From: Alphaproteobacteria bacterium
GTDB lineage: Bacteria; Pseudomonadota; Alphaproteobacteria; UBA8366
NCBI GenBank assembly: GCA_021774335.1
Contig: JAJFJD010000016.1
Coordinates: 1-64,000 of the forward strand
Reading direction: 5' to 3'
DNA length: 64,000 nt
Within the stretch, counting starts at the first letter, position 1. Every line of letters starts with the position of its first letter. Of the stretch, positions 16,386-23,742 are shown one piece after another. Position numbers and translations under genes: made by a program. The notes under the pieces were generated by a model that did no database searches, was not told the origin of the DNA, and saw only the letters and a program-made list of their open reading frames with translations.

Positions 16386-16970
16386 CTAATTCAGTTCCGA
16401 ACCGCCAAGCTCAAGGGTCGCCATGGTCGATCCAACGATCCGCTCGAATACATCCGCGTCACCAAGGCTCTGCGCCACCAGAAGCGCACCTTCGAGTGTC
16501 GCAACGAGGCGCATTGCCTTGTCCTCAATCCCGGTCTGGCTCTCGTGCGGCGCGTCAGAGCGGAACACTTTGGAAAGCCATTCGATATGGCGATGAAAGA
16601 ATGTCCGGGTATCCGCACTCACCCGATCCGGCAAAGACCGCGTTTCGGACCCCAATAACCCACAAAGGCACATCCGCTGCTCGTCGATCAGCGCCCGGCG
16701 AAACAACTCGACATAGCGGTCGATTAGAGCGCGCGGCGTTTGGCTTGGATCGGCTGGATCGCCAAGGGTCGCAATGAAACGCTCCGTATAACCATCCACA
16801 ACCGCCGACGCCAAATCTTCCTTCGCCGGGAAATGATGGTGCACGCTGGCGCTCTTGATGCCGACGTCCGCTGCGACCTCCCGGAACGAGAAACCATGAT
16901 AGCCGCCATCGCGCATGCGTGCCTCCGCCGCCGCGATGATCCGATCCCGTGTGCTCGGCATTTCAGACAT
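16386..16970 (-). CDS. TetR-family repressor
   Basis: A 194-residue regulator. The N-terminal DNA-binding domain is clear ('TRDRIIAAAEARMRDGGYHGFSFREVAADVGIKSASVHHHFPAKEDL'), and the C-terminal ligand domain resembles the TetR_C branch with 'CLCGLLGSE'. Start ATG 16970 with GAAGGTG upstream; a longer frame to 17372 has no support. It is divergent from an SDR gene, and the 118-base gap contains two inverted copies of ACCTATCGATAGATAG, which are very probably its operators, one near each start. It should therefore repress itself and the SDR until an unknown ligand binds. Confidence 0.93.
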   Translation of the reverse strand: MSEMPSTRDRIIAAAEARMRDGGYHGFSFREVAADVGIKSASVHHHFPAKEDLASAVVDGYTERFIATLGDPADPSQTPRALIDRYVELFRRALIDEQRMCLCGLLGSETRSLPDRVSADTRTFFHRHIEWLSKVFRSDAPHESQTGIEDKAMRLVATLEGALLVAQSLGDADVFERIVGSTMATLELGGSELN

Positions 16971-17003
16971 CGTCACACCTTCACTTTTCACGATCTTGTT
17001 ATG

Positions 17004-17019
17004 ACCTATCGATAGATAG
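17004..17019. promoter_or_regulatory. operator half O1 for the TetR repressor
   Basis: ACCTATCGATAGATAG, containing the perfect ten-base palindrome CTATCGATAG (17006-17015). It is the exact reverse complement of the second copy at 17053-17068 and lies 34 bases upstream of the TetR start. Confidence 0.8.
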
Positions 17020-17052
17020 GCATTGAATTGGACCAAGGCAAGGCCTAGGTCT

Positions 17053-17068
17053 CTATCTATCGATAGGT
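17053..17068. promoter_or_regulatory. operator half O2 for the TetR repressor
   Basis: CTATCTATCGATAGGT, exact inverted copy of O1, with CTATCGATAG at 17057-17066. The two palindrome centres are 51 bases apart, about five helical turns. It lies 20 bases before the SDR start. Confidence 0.8.
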
Positions 17069-17088
17069 AAAACAAAGAGTGAGAAACA

Positions 17089-17859
17089 ATGACCAAATTC
17101 GACAACAAAGTTGCCATCATAACCGGTGGCGGAACTGGGATCGGTTTACGGGCCGCCCAACGATTTGTGGAACAAGGCGGTTCAGCCGTCATTCTTGGCC
17201 GCCGCGAAGATGTTATTACCGATGCTGGAAAATCCATCGATCCGACGGGTGAGCGCATCACGACGCTGTCCGCGGACGTCGGGCACCCCGAAACCGGCGA
17301 ACGCGCGGTCGAATTGGCCCGCACCCGCTTCGGTGGCGTCGATATCTTGTTGAACAACGCAGGAATCTTCAAGCCGACCCCCTTCCTTGACCATACGGAG
17401 AAGGATTTCGACCGCTACATCACCACGATCCTGAAAGGAAAATTCTTCATGGCCCAGGCCGCGGCCCGGGAAATGATAAACCGAGGCGGCGGCGCGATCG
17501 TCCAAACAGGATCCATGTGGGCCGAACGCGCGGTCACGGCAACGCCGTCCAGCGCTTATTCCGCCGCAAACGCCGGGGTCCACGCCATGGTCCGTAACCT
17601 GGCTGTCGAGCTTGCTCCCTCGAACATCCGAATCAACGCTGTGGCACCCGCGGTTGTCGAAACGCCGGTATTCGGTACGTTTTTGACGCCGGAGGAGGTC
17701 AAAACGGTGCTGCCCACATTCAATGAATTCCACCCGTTGGGCCGAATCGGCCAACCGGACGATGTGGTCGGCGCAATCCTATTCCTTGCCTCGGATGAAG
17801 CTTCATGGATCACCGGCACGGTGTTACCGGTAGATGGCGGCGTGATGGCGAGCCGATAG
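17089..17859 (+). CDS. SDR-family protein, catalytic Lys replaced by Asn
   Basis: A 256-residue SDR with a normal cofactor site (TGGGTGIG, residues 12-19; NNAG, 89-92), S142 and Y157, but the YxxxK motif reads Y157-S-A-A-N161 with codon AAC. The missing lysine normally holds the nicotinamide ribose and lowers the tyrosine pKa, so activity may be altered or lost. The C-terminal 'ASWITGTVLPVDGGVMASR' is otherwise standard. Start ATG 17089. It is the divergent partner and probable target of the TetR repressor at 16386. Confidence 0.92.
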   Translation: MTKFDNKVAIITGGGTGIGLRAAQRFVEQGGSAVILGRREDVITDAGKSIDPTGERITTLSADVGHPETGERAVELARTRFGGVDILLNNAGIFKPTPFLDHTEKDFDRYITTILKGKFFMAQAAAREMINRGGGAIVQTGSMWAERAVTATPSSAYSAANAGVHAMVRNLAVELAPSNIRINAVAPAVVETPVFGTFLTPEEVKTVLPTFNEFHPLGRIGQPDDVVGAILFLASDEASWITGTVLPVDGGVMASR

Positions 17860-18247
17860 CCCCAGAACCATCTAAAAGGCATCGGGGAACCAGCAAAGAA
17901 GTGCCGGTTCCCCGCCTCTCCCACCTTCGAATTTAGGCGCACTGCGACCGGCATAGTTAACAGCCGTGCAATTCCCGCTCCCGCCGTAGTCTCGCCTTAT
18001 TCTCGCCGTTAAGGGATGGGACAGTATTCATACAAATCGACCCAGTATTCACCCGTGTGATTCGCATAAATACTTGATTTAATAGAATACTAGGTCGCGC
18101 ACATTAACCACGAAATTAACGAAACCTTAGTTTTAATTAACGAATTGTTATCAATATCGGCCAATCATTTGGCCAAGAATTGACGGAGGGTGACTGGCGG
18201 ACGAGGGCCAATCGGCCACGATCGACCGGTCATGGAGGGGGTTAACA
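17860..18247. other. 388-base intergenic region, AT-rich in its right half
   Basis: No gene is apparent. A stem CGGGGAACC/GGTTCCCCG (17883-17891 and 17906-17914) with a 14-base loop lies just after the SDR stop; no T-run follows, so it is a weak terminator candidate at best. From about 18000 the sequence becomes AT-rich with phased AGTATTC repeats and several TTAAC runs, consistent with the control region of the operon starting at 18248. Confidence 0.6.
18022..18091. promoter_or_regulatory. phased AGTATTC repeats upstream of the coiled-coil/VWA operon
   Basis: CAGTATTCA occurs at 18022-18030 and again at 18043-18051, 21 bases apart, and the inverted heptamer GAATACT lies at 18085-18091, 41 bases from the second copy. 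Centre spacings near two and four helical turns place all three on one face of the helix, as for a cooperatively bound regulator. The regulator is unknown. Confidence 0.5.
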
Positions 18248-19693
18248 ATGCCGTTCTTCAACACGCTGTCGGCGGGGTCGGGATCTGTTTTGACCTGGCT
18301 GACCGTCATATTGCTTGCAGTCATCGCCCTGTATCTGACCAGGGCCCCAGCACATAGCGCCATCCTGTCGCTCGCACGCGTTCTGCACGCGACATTGCGT
18401 CTCGCCGCGCATTCCGTCTTTAAGGCGGAAAAACGCATGACCGAGCGGAACCGTGAGGTTCTGCTCGCTGCCGGACGCGAGGCTTCCGAACACATCATCG
18501 AGCGCGAGTTCGAACGGATGAACGACGCGGTCCAACGGGATCTTGCCGAGTGCCCGGCCCTGCAACGCAAGATGCAGGAACAAATTTCGAGTATCGAGGA
18601 AGACCATAAGAAGAGTTCCGAGGTACCGCCAACCCCGCCGGGATGGGCCAATGCCGTGGAAGCGGTCGCCAATATTCCGTCGAAGGGCGACCCGATGGTC
18701 GCGAACATCCTCGACAAGATTCATGAATCCCTGGTGGAAGCGCAACAGAAGGCCCGCGACCAGTATCGCGACGCGACGCGTGACCGTCATCAGTTCCTGC
18801 GCAACATGCTGCCGCACTGGCGCAAGGTGCAGCAGCAGCTGTCCCTCATGGACAAGAATGTTGGCAGTCTTCTGCATCGCGCCAAGGTGGTGGATCGCCA
18901 TATGGAGGAATACGAAAACATCCTTCAGGGGTCGGACCGTGCCGCCCGCATGCTGTCATCCTCGTCTCTGGTGCAGTTCTTCGTCTCGGCGCTGGTTCTG
19001 GCGATCGCTATCGGCGGAGCCATGATCAACTTCCATCTGATCGCCCGCCCCATGGCGGAAATGGTCGGCGGGAACAACAGTATCGGCGTGTTCAAGATTT
19101 CCGATATCGCCGCATTGGTGATCATCATGGTCGAGATTTCCATGGGTCTGTTTCTCATGGAATCCTTGCGGATCACCCGGCTCTTCCCCGTCATCAGCGC
19201 GCTGCCGGACATTATGCGGGTCCGCATGATCTGGATCACCTTCTCGATCCTGTTCATCCTGGCCACGGTCGAAGCCGGCCTCGCCTATATGCGGGAAATC
19301 CTGCTGCAGGACGAATTGGCGACGAGCGCCTTGTTGCGCGGCGCCGAACAAAGTCTCGCCGTCGACGCGTCCAACTTCGTGTGGATCACCACGGCCGCCC
19401 AAATGGGGATGGGCTTCATCCTGCCCTTCGCGTTGGTATTCGTCGCTATTCCGCTGGAAACCTTCGTGCATTCGCTTCGGACCGTTCTCGGCCTCGCCGG
19501 CGGCGGTTTGATGAAGGCGCTGGCACTCTTCCTGCGGCTCCTGGGCAGCGTGTTCCAACACATGGGCGCGATCCTGGTCGATCTGTACGACATGATCATC
19601 TTCCTGCCGCTGTGGCTCGAAAAGCGCATCAAGGCGCACAACGCCGACATGCGCGACGACCACGACCCGGCAACAGCAAGAGAGGTGCTGTAA
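18248..19693 (+). CDS. polytopic membrane protein with long coiled-coil domain, unknown function
   Basis: A 481-residue protein with an N-terminal membrane segment (~14-30), a ~200-residue charged, mostly helical domain with coiled-coil character (~60-120 and 150-232) interrupted by a Pro-rich turn ('VPPTPPGW', ~126-133), then four membrane segments (~241-261, 287-305, 326-346, 384-402) and amphipathic helices to ~456. No enzyme motif is visible. The start ATG 18248 follows GGAGGGGG. Its TAA overlaps the ATG of the VWA lipoprotein (TAATG), so the two are translationally coupled and probably form one envelope complex. I do not recognise the family. Confidence 0.85.
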   Translation: MPFFNTLSAGSGSVLTWLTVILLAVIALYLTRAPAHSAILSLARVLHATLRLAAHSVFKAEKRMTERNREVLLAAGREASEHIIEREFERMNDAVQRDLAECPALQRKMQEQISSIEEDHKKSSEVPPTPPGWANAVEAVANIPSKGDPMVANILDKIHESLVEAQQKARDQYRDATRDRHQFLRNMLPHWRKVQQQLSLMDKNVGSLLHRAKVVDRHMEEYENILQGSDRAARMLSSSSLVQFFVSALVLAIAIGGAMINFHLIARPMAEMVGGNNSIGVFKISDIAALVIIMVEISMGLFLMESLRITRLFPVISALPDIMRVRMIWITFSILFILATVEAGLAYMREILLQDELATSALLRGAEQSLAVDASNFVWITTAAQMGMGFILPFALVFVAIPLETFVHSLRTVLGLAGGGLMKALALFLRLLGSVFQHMGAILVDLYDMIIFLPLWLEKRIKAHNADMRDDHDPATAREVL

Positions 19694-20343
19694 TGAAACG
19701 CCTATCCTCCTGTATTGCGGCTTTGGGGCTGCTGGCGCTCACCGCCTGCTCCGAACCGATCCCGCAGAACCGCGGCGTCTACCTGTTGCTCGATACGTCG
19801 GGGACCTACACCGAAGAGCTGAGGAAGGCGCAACAGATCATCAACGTGATTCTGACGCGTCTCGATCCTGGCGATTCATTCGCCGTAGCACGGATCGATA
19901 CCGGTAGCTTCAGCGAGAAGGACATTGTTGCCAAAGCCACTTTTGACGATCGTCCCAGCGTCGCGAACAAGGAAAAACGACGGTTCCGCGATGCCATCAA
20001 CACCTTCGTCAAGCGGGTCCGTCCGGCGCGGTATACGGATATTACCGGCGGCCTGCTGCAGGCCTCGGAGTATCTCACCGAGAAGAACCCGGGCAACAAG
20101 ACCATCCTGATCTTCTCGGACCTCGCCGAGGACCTGAAGAAAGGGTATATCCGCGACATCTCCTTGCCGCTCGACGGATTCAATGTCGTTGCGCTCAACG
20201 TCACCAAACTGCGCAGCGATAACATCGACCCGCGGGACTACATGAACCGCCTGAACGATTGGCAGGGCCGCGTCGAATCCGGCGGCGGTGCATGGCAAGT
20301 CATTAACGATCTCGACCGATTAGGCCAAATTTTGTTGAACTAA
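19693..20343 (+). CDS. VWA-domain lipoprotein
   Basis: A 216-residue lipoprotein with lipobox L-T-A-C19. The mature part is a von Willebrand factor A-type Rossmann fold: the MIDAS first motif is D34-T-S36-G-T38, the Thr ligand is T115 or T118 ('RYTDITGG'), and the Asp is D143 in 'FSDLAED'. The first motif is DxSxT rather than DxSxS, but metal coordination looks possible. It should face the periplasm and bind a partner through the metal site. It is coupled to the membrane protein upstream and followed by a strong terminator, so the operon has just two genes. Role unknown. Confidence 0.87.
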   Translation: MKRLSSCIAALGLLALTACSEPIPQNRGVYLLLDTSGTYTEELRKAQQIINVILTRLDPGDSFAVARIDTGSFSEKDIVAKATFDDRPSVANKEKRRFRDAINTFVKRVRPARYTDITGGLLQASEYLTEKNPGNKTILIFSDLAEDLKKGYIRDISLPLDGFNVVALNVTKLRSDNIDPRDYMNRLNDWQGRVESGGGAWQVINDLDRLGQILLN

Positions 20344-20380
20344 CGACTCCCGCACTTCCAAGAAAATACTGACCTACTTA

Positions 20381-20414
20381 CGGGCCCCATTTCGGTGGGG
20401 CCCGTTCTTCTTTT
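20381..20414 (+). terminator. intrinsic terminator of the two-gene VWA operon
   Basis: Stem CGGGCCCCAT/GTGGGGCCCG with a TTCG loop (20391-20394), then TTCTTCTTTT. Confidence 0.9.
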
Positions 20415-20504
20415 CGGCCTCCCCTCTCCGAGACCGGCCACATCTTGCGCGGATAGGTCCGAGAGCTTAGCCTTTAGGCACATTCCCCGCCTTGGAAGAT
20501 CACC

Positions 20505-21563
20505 GTGACCGACATCATCCGTATTCCGAAAGACGACCTGCACAACGTCTGCCGCGCCGCCTTCGAGCGTGTCGGCGTGCCCCGCGACGACGCCGATGCG
20601 GCGGCCGATATCCTCGTGGTCGGAGACCTCATGGGGATCAGCACCCACGGGACCCGCCGCGTCATCATCTACTGCCAACGCATTCTCGATGGCGCGATCG
20701 TCGCCGACCCCGAGATCACGATCGACGAGCGATCGCCCTGTCTGGCCGTCATCGACGGCGGAAACGGCATGGGACCGGTGATCGGCAGCCGCGGCGTTGC
20801 GGCCGCCGTCCGGTTGGCCAAGGAAAGCGGCATGGCTTACGTGGGCTGCCGCAACAGCCACCATTTCGGCCCAGTTGCCCCCTATTCAGCCCGTGCCTGC
20901 GATGCCGGGATGGTGTCGCTTATGGGGACGAATACGCAACCGGTGATGGCGCCTTGGCGTGGTGCGGCTGTTGTCCACGGCAACAATCCGATCGGCATTG
21001 CCGCCCCGCGCCGGAACGGCCCGCCATTCATCCTCGACATGGCGCAGAGCGTGGTGGCTTTCAGCAAACTGCGCCACGCCCATGAAGCCGGTGAAACGAT
21101 CCCGGAGGGCTGGGCCGCCGACGCGGACGGCCATGTGACGACCGACCCGCTTAAGGGGATGAAAGGCTGGGTCCTGCCCATTGGCGGGCACAAAGGCTAT
21201 GGATTGGCGCTGGCCGTGGACATGCTGTCGGGAGTGCTCTCCGGCGGACAGGCGGCCACGGGGGTCAATCAGCTCTTCCGCCGGGACGAGACACCGCAAG
21301 GGGTCAGTCATTTCTTCATTGCGCTCGACCCTGCCCGCCTGCTCGGCGCGGAGGCGTATTACGAACAGATGGAGACGTTCTGCCAGACCATCAAGGCCAC
21401 GCCGGCCGCCGATCCGGACCTTCCAGTCCTCATCCCCGGTGAGCCCGAGGCTGCGAGCATGGCGGAAACACTTGAGGCGGGCATCCCCATGCCGCGCGAG
21501 CGATTCGAGGATATTCAGCGTATCGCGGACGGGAAGCAGCCCCGAACGATGCCTGATCAGTAG
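20505..21563 (+). CDS. Ldh-family (malate/L-lactate/ureidoglycolate type) NAD(P)-dependent dehydrogenase
   Basis: A 352-residue member of the malate/L-sulfolactate dehydrogenase family, which is unrelated to classical MDH/LDH and reduces or oxidises 2-hydroxyacids. Marks are 'GISTHGTRRV' near residue 47, 'VGCRNSHHFGPVAPYS' with the catalytic His, 'GTNTQPVMAPWRG', 'GNNPIGIAAP' and 'LPIGGHKGYGLALAVDML'. Start GTG 20505 with GGAAGA upstream. It stands as a single gene between two terminator or AT-rich regions. The exact hydroxyacid (malate, sulfolactate, ureidoglycolate) cannot be decided. Confidence 0.93.
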   Translation: MTDIIRIPKDDLHNVCRAAFERVGVPRDDADAAADILVVGDLMGISTHGTRRVIIYCQRILDGAIVADPEITIDERSPCLAVIDGGNGMGPVIGSRGVAAAVRLAKESGMAYVGCRNSHHFGPVAPYSARACDAGMVSLMGTNTQPVMAPWRGAAVVHGNNPIGIAAPRRNGPPFILDMAQSVVAFSKLRHAHEAGETIPEGWAADADGHVTTDPLKGMKGWVLPIGGHKGYGLALAVDMLSGVLSGGQAATGVNQLFRRDETPQGVSHFFIALDPARLLGAEAYYEQMETFCQTIKATPAADPDLPVLIPGEPEAASMAETLEAGIPMPRERFEDIQRIADGKQPRTMPDQ

Positions 21564-21770
21564 GGCGAAAACCCCCGTAAAATCGGGCGCAACGCGCGGT
21601 TGGACGGTTGCACGAACGCGCCGCTCTCCCGTCGCCTCAAAACTGCCTCTTAGTCAATTGTAAACAATAATGAAATTGGTTTAATAGAATTTAACGATAG
21701 TTAAATAAATTGCGGTGTATCCCTGGTGTCCGCCACGGTATTCCCGGCCTTCGGGCAGGGTGGGACACGC

Positions 21771-23054
21771 ATGGAATTTATCCTCAAGGGGCTTTTCGGA
21801 CTTTTCGGTTTCGTCGGAATCGCTTGGCTACTTAGTGAGAATCGTTTGCAAGTAGCAGGCCGCAAACAAGCCAAGACGATCTTTTGCGGGTTGGCCTTCC
21901 AAATCATCTTTGCCGTATTGCTGCTTAAACTCTTTGAATTCACCGAGATATTCATCCTGCTCAGCAATGGCGTTCGGGCGCTGCAGGCTGCGACCACCGC
22001 GGGAACGACTTTCGTATTCGGATTTCTGGGCGGTGGTGACCTTCCCTTTAAGCCTACAAAAATGGGTGCGACTTACGTCTTTGCCTTTCAGGCCTTACCG
22101 CTCGTTATCGTCATGAGCGCGCTGTCTGCCGTGCTTTTCCATTGGCGGGTTCTGCCGGTCATCGTCCGCGGCCTGGCTTGGATTTTGCAAAAAACTTTGG
22201 GCGTTGGCGGCCCGCTCGCCGTGGCGGCAGGCGCCAATGTGTTTCTCGGTATGGTCGAGGCGCCGTTGCTGATTCGCCCCTATATCAACCGGCTCAGCCG
22301 GGGCGAATTGTTCGCCGTCATGACCTGCGGTATGGCGACGATCGCCGGGACGGTCATGGCGCTGTTCGCAACGATCCTGGAACCGATCATACCGAATGCA
22401 ATCGCGCAACTCCTCGCAGCATCGATCATTACCCTTCCCGCGGCACTGATGATTGCGCGGATCATGGTCCCGGATACCACGCCGCCGACCGGAGAAGATG
22501 TGCCGCTAAGCAGCATCGATTCCGACGAAGGCCCGCACAGCACGCTCGAAGCAATCACCCAAGGCACCATCGACGGCGCTCAGTTGATGATCAACATCGT
22601 CGCGATGCTGATCATCGCCATTACGTTCGTCAGTCTGTCCGATCATCTTCTGGATTTCTTGCCTTACGTATACGGCGAACCCCTGACGCTCGCCCGCCTG
22701 TTCGGCTGGTTCTTTGCGCCGATCGCCTGGCTGATGGGGATCTACGACTGGTCGCAGGCGCAGATAGCCGGTGAATTGCTCGGCACCAAACTGATCCTCA
22801 ACGAGTTAATCGCCTATACCAAGCTCGCCGCCCTGCCCGAAGAGGCGTTGAGCGATCGAACCCGCTTGATGATGACGTATGCGCTGTGCGGTTTTGCCAA
22901 TTTCGCTGGTCTTGGCATCATGATTGCCGGCTTGACGACGATGGCGTCGGAACGACGGCGTGAAATCATAAAGTTGGGTTTCAAATCGCTGATCGCGGGC
23001 ACCATTGCCACCTGCATGACCGGTACCGTTGTCGGCATGCTGCACATCTCCTAA
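21771..23054 (+). CDS. nupC: concentrative nucleoside transporter, NupC/CNT family
   Basis: A 427-residue inner-membrane symporter of the CNT family, importing nucleosides with H+ or Na+. Family marks are 'TTFVFGFLGGGDLPF', 'GANVFLGMVEAPLLIRPYI' (substrate and ion site) and 'TYALCGFANFAGLGIMIAGLTTM'. About nine to ten hydrophobic segments are visible. I take ATG 21771; an in-frame GTG at 21726 would add 15 non-hydrophobic residues. The 207 bases upstream contain an AT-rich stretch (21640-21720) that probably holds the promoter. It stands as a single gene. Confidence 0.94.
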   Translation: MEFILKGLFGLFGFVGIAWLLSENRLQVAGRKQAKTIFCGLAFQIIFAVLLLKLFEFTEIFILLSNGVRALQAATTAGTTFVFGFLGGGDLPFKPTKMGATYVFAFQALPLVIVMSALSAVLFHWRVLPVIVRGLAWILQKTLGVGGPLAVAAGANVFLGMVEAPLLIRPYINRLSRGELFAVMTCGMATIAGTVMALFATILEPIIPNAIAQLLAASIITLPAALMIARIMVPDTTPPTGEDVPLSSIDSDEGPHSTLEAITQGTIDGAQLMINIVAMLIIAITFVSLSDHLLDFLPYVYGEPLTLARLFGWFFAPIAWLMGIYDWSQAQIAGELLGTKLILNELIAYTKLAALPEEALSDRTRLMMTYALCGFANFAGLGIMIAGLTTMASERRREIIKLGFKSLIAGTIATCMTGTVVGMLHIS

Positions 23055-23160
23055 CAAAACGCTTTCGGCCAAGAACGAGTTCCCTGGGAAGGGCCCGAAA
23101 CGCCGGGTATAGTGCCCTGCCCGGCGGCAGCGGTGGCTGCAAAGGACAAGGAGCAGCGCA

Positions 23161-23730
23161 TTGGCCCAGCAATTTCCGCAGATCGAACCCAAACATCGCG
23201 ATTTCATTGAGCGGCAGCATATGTTCTTCACTGCCTCGGCGACGGATGCTTCGCGCGTCAACATATCCCCGCGCAGTACCGATGCCTTGCGGGTGCTGGA
23301 CGCGCATACGGTGACCTATCTCGACCTCACCGGCAGCGGCAACGAGACTGCCGCCCACCTGCGGGCAGATGGCCGCATGACCATCATGTTATGCGCTGTC
23401 GAGGGGTCGCCGCTCATCCTCCGCCTCTACGGCCGCGGCCAAATGCTTCCCAGCGGCAGCGATGATTACGCGCGTATCCTCAGCGATGCATACGGCGGCG
23501 AAGCACCGCTGGGCGCCCGGCAGATCGTCCGATTGAATATTGATCTAGTACAGACGTCCTGCGGCTTCGGCGTGCCGCTTTTCGACTATACCGGCGAGCG
23601 CGAGACGATGGCGCGCTGGGCCGAGGCCAAGGGTGAAGAAGGTCTCGTCGCCTATCGGCTCGAGAAGAATACCCACAGCATCGACGGGTTACCGACCGGT
23701 CTAACCGGCGACAAGAATGCCGCCGATTGA
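23161..23730 (+). CDS. pyridoxamine 5'-phosphate oxidase-like (split-barrel flavin) protein
   Basis: A 189-residue split-barrel protein of the PPOX superfamily, probably binding FMN or F420. The pattern 'FFTASATDASRVNISPRSTDALRVLDAHTVTYLDLTGSGNETAAHL' followed by 'RMTIMLCAVEGSPLILRLYGRG' is typical of the branch sometimes annotated as general stress or pyridoxamine oxidase-like. The start is TTG 23161, chosen because AAGGAG sits seven bases upstream and no ATG aligns with the conserved N-terminus. It converges on malate synthase, 12 bases away. Physiological reaction unknown. Confidence 0.9.
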   Translation: MAQQFPQIEPKHRDFIERQHMFFTASATDASRVNISPRSTDALRVLDAHTVTYLDLTGSGNETAAHLRADGRMTIMLCAVEGSPLILRLYGRGQMLPSGSDDYARILSDAYGGEAPLGARQIVRLNIDLVQTSCGFGVPLFDYTGERETMARWAEAKGEEGLVAYRLEKNTHSIDGLPTGLTGDKNAAD

Positions 23731-23742
23731 CCGTATTTGGCG

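Noticed and set aside
17883..17914. Stem-loop after the SDR as a strong terminator
   Set aside because: The nine-base stem is real but lacks a T-run on the plus strand, so it is described only as a weak candidate.
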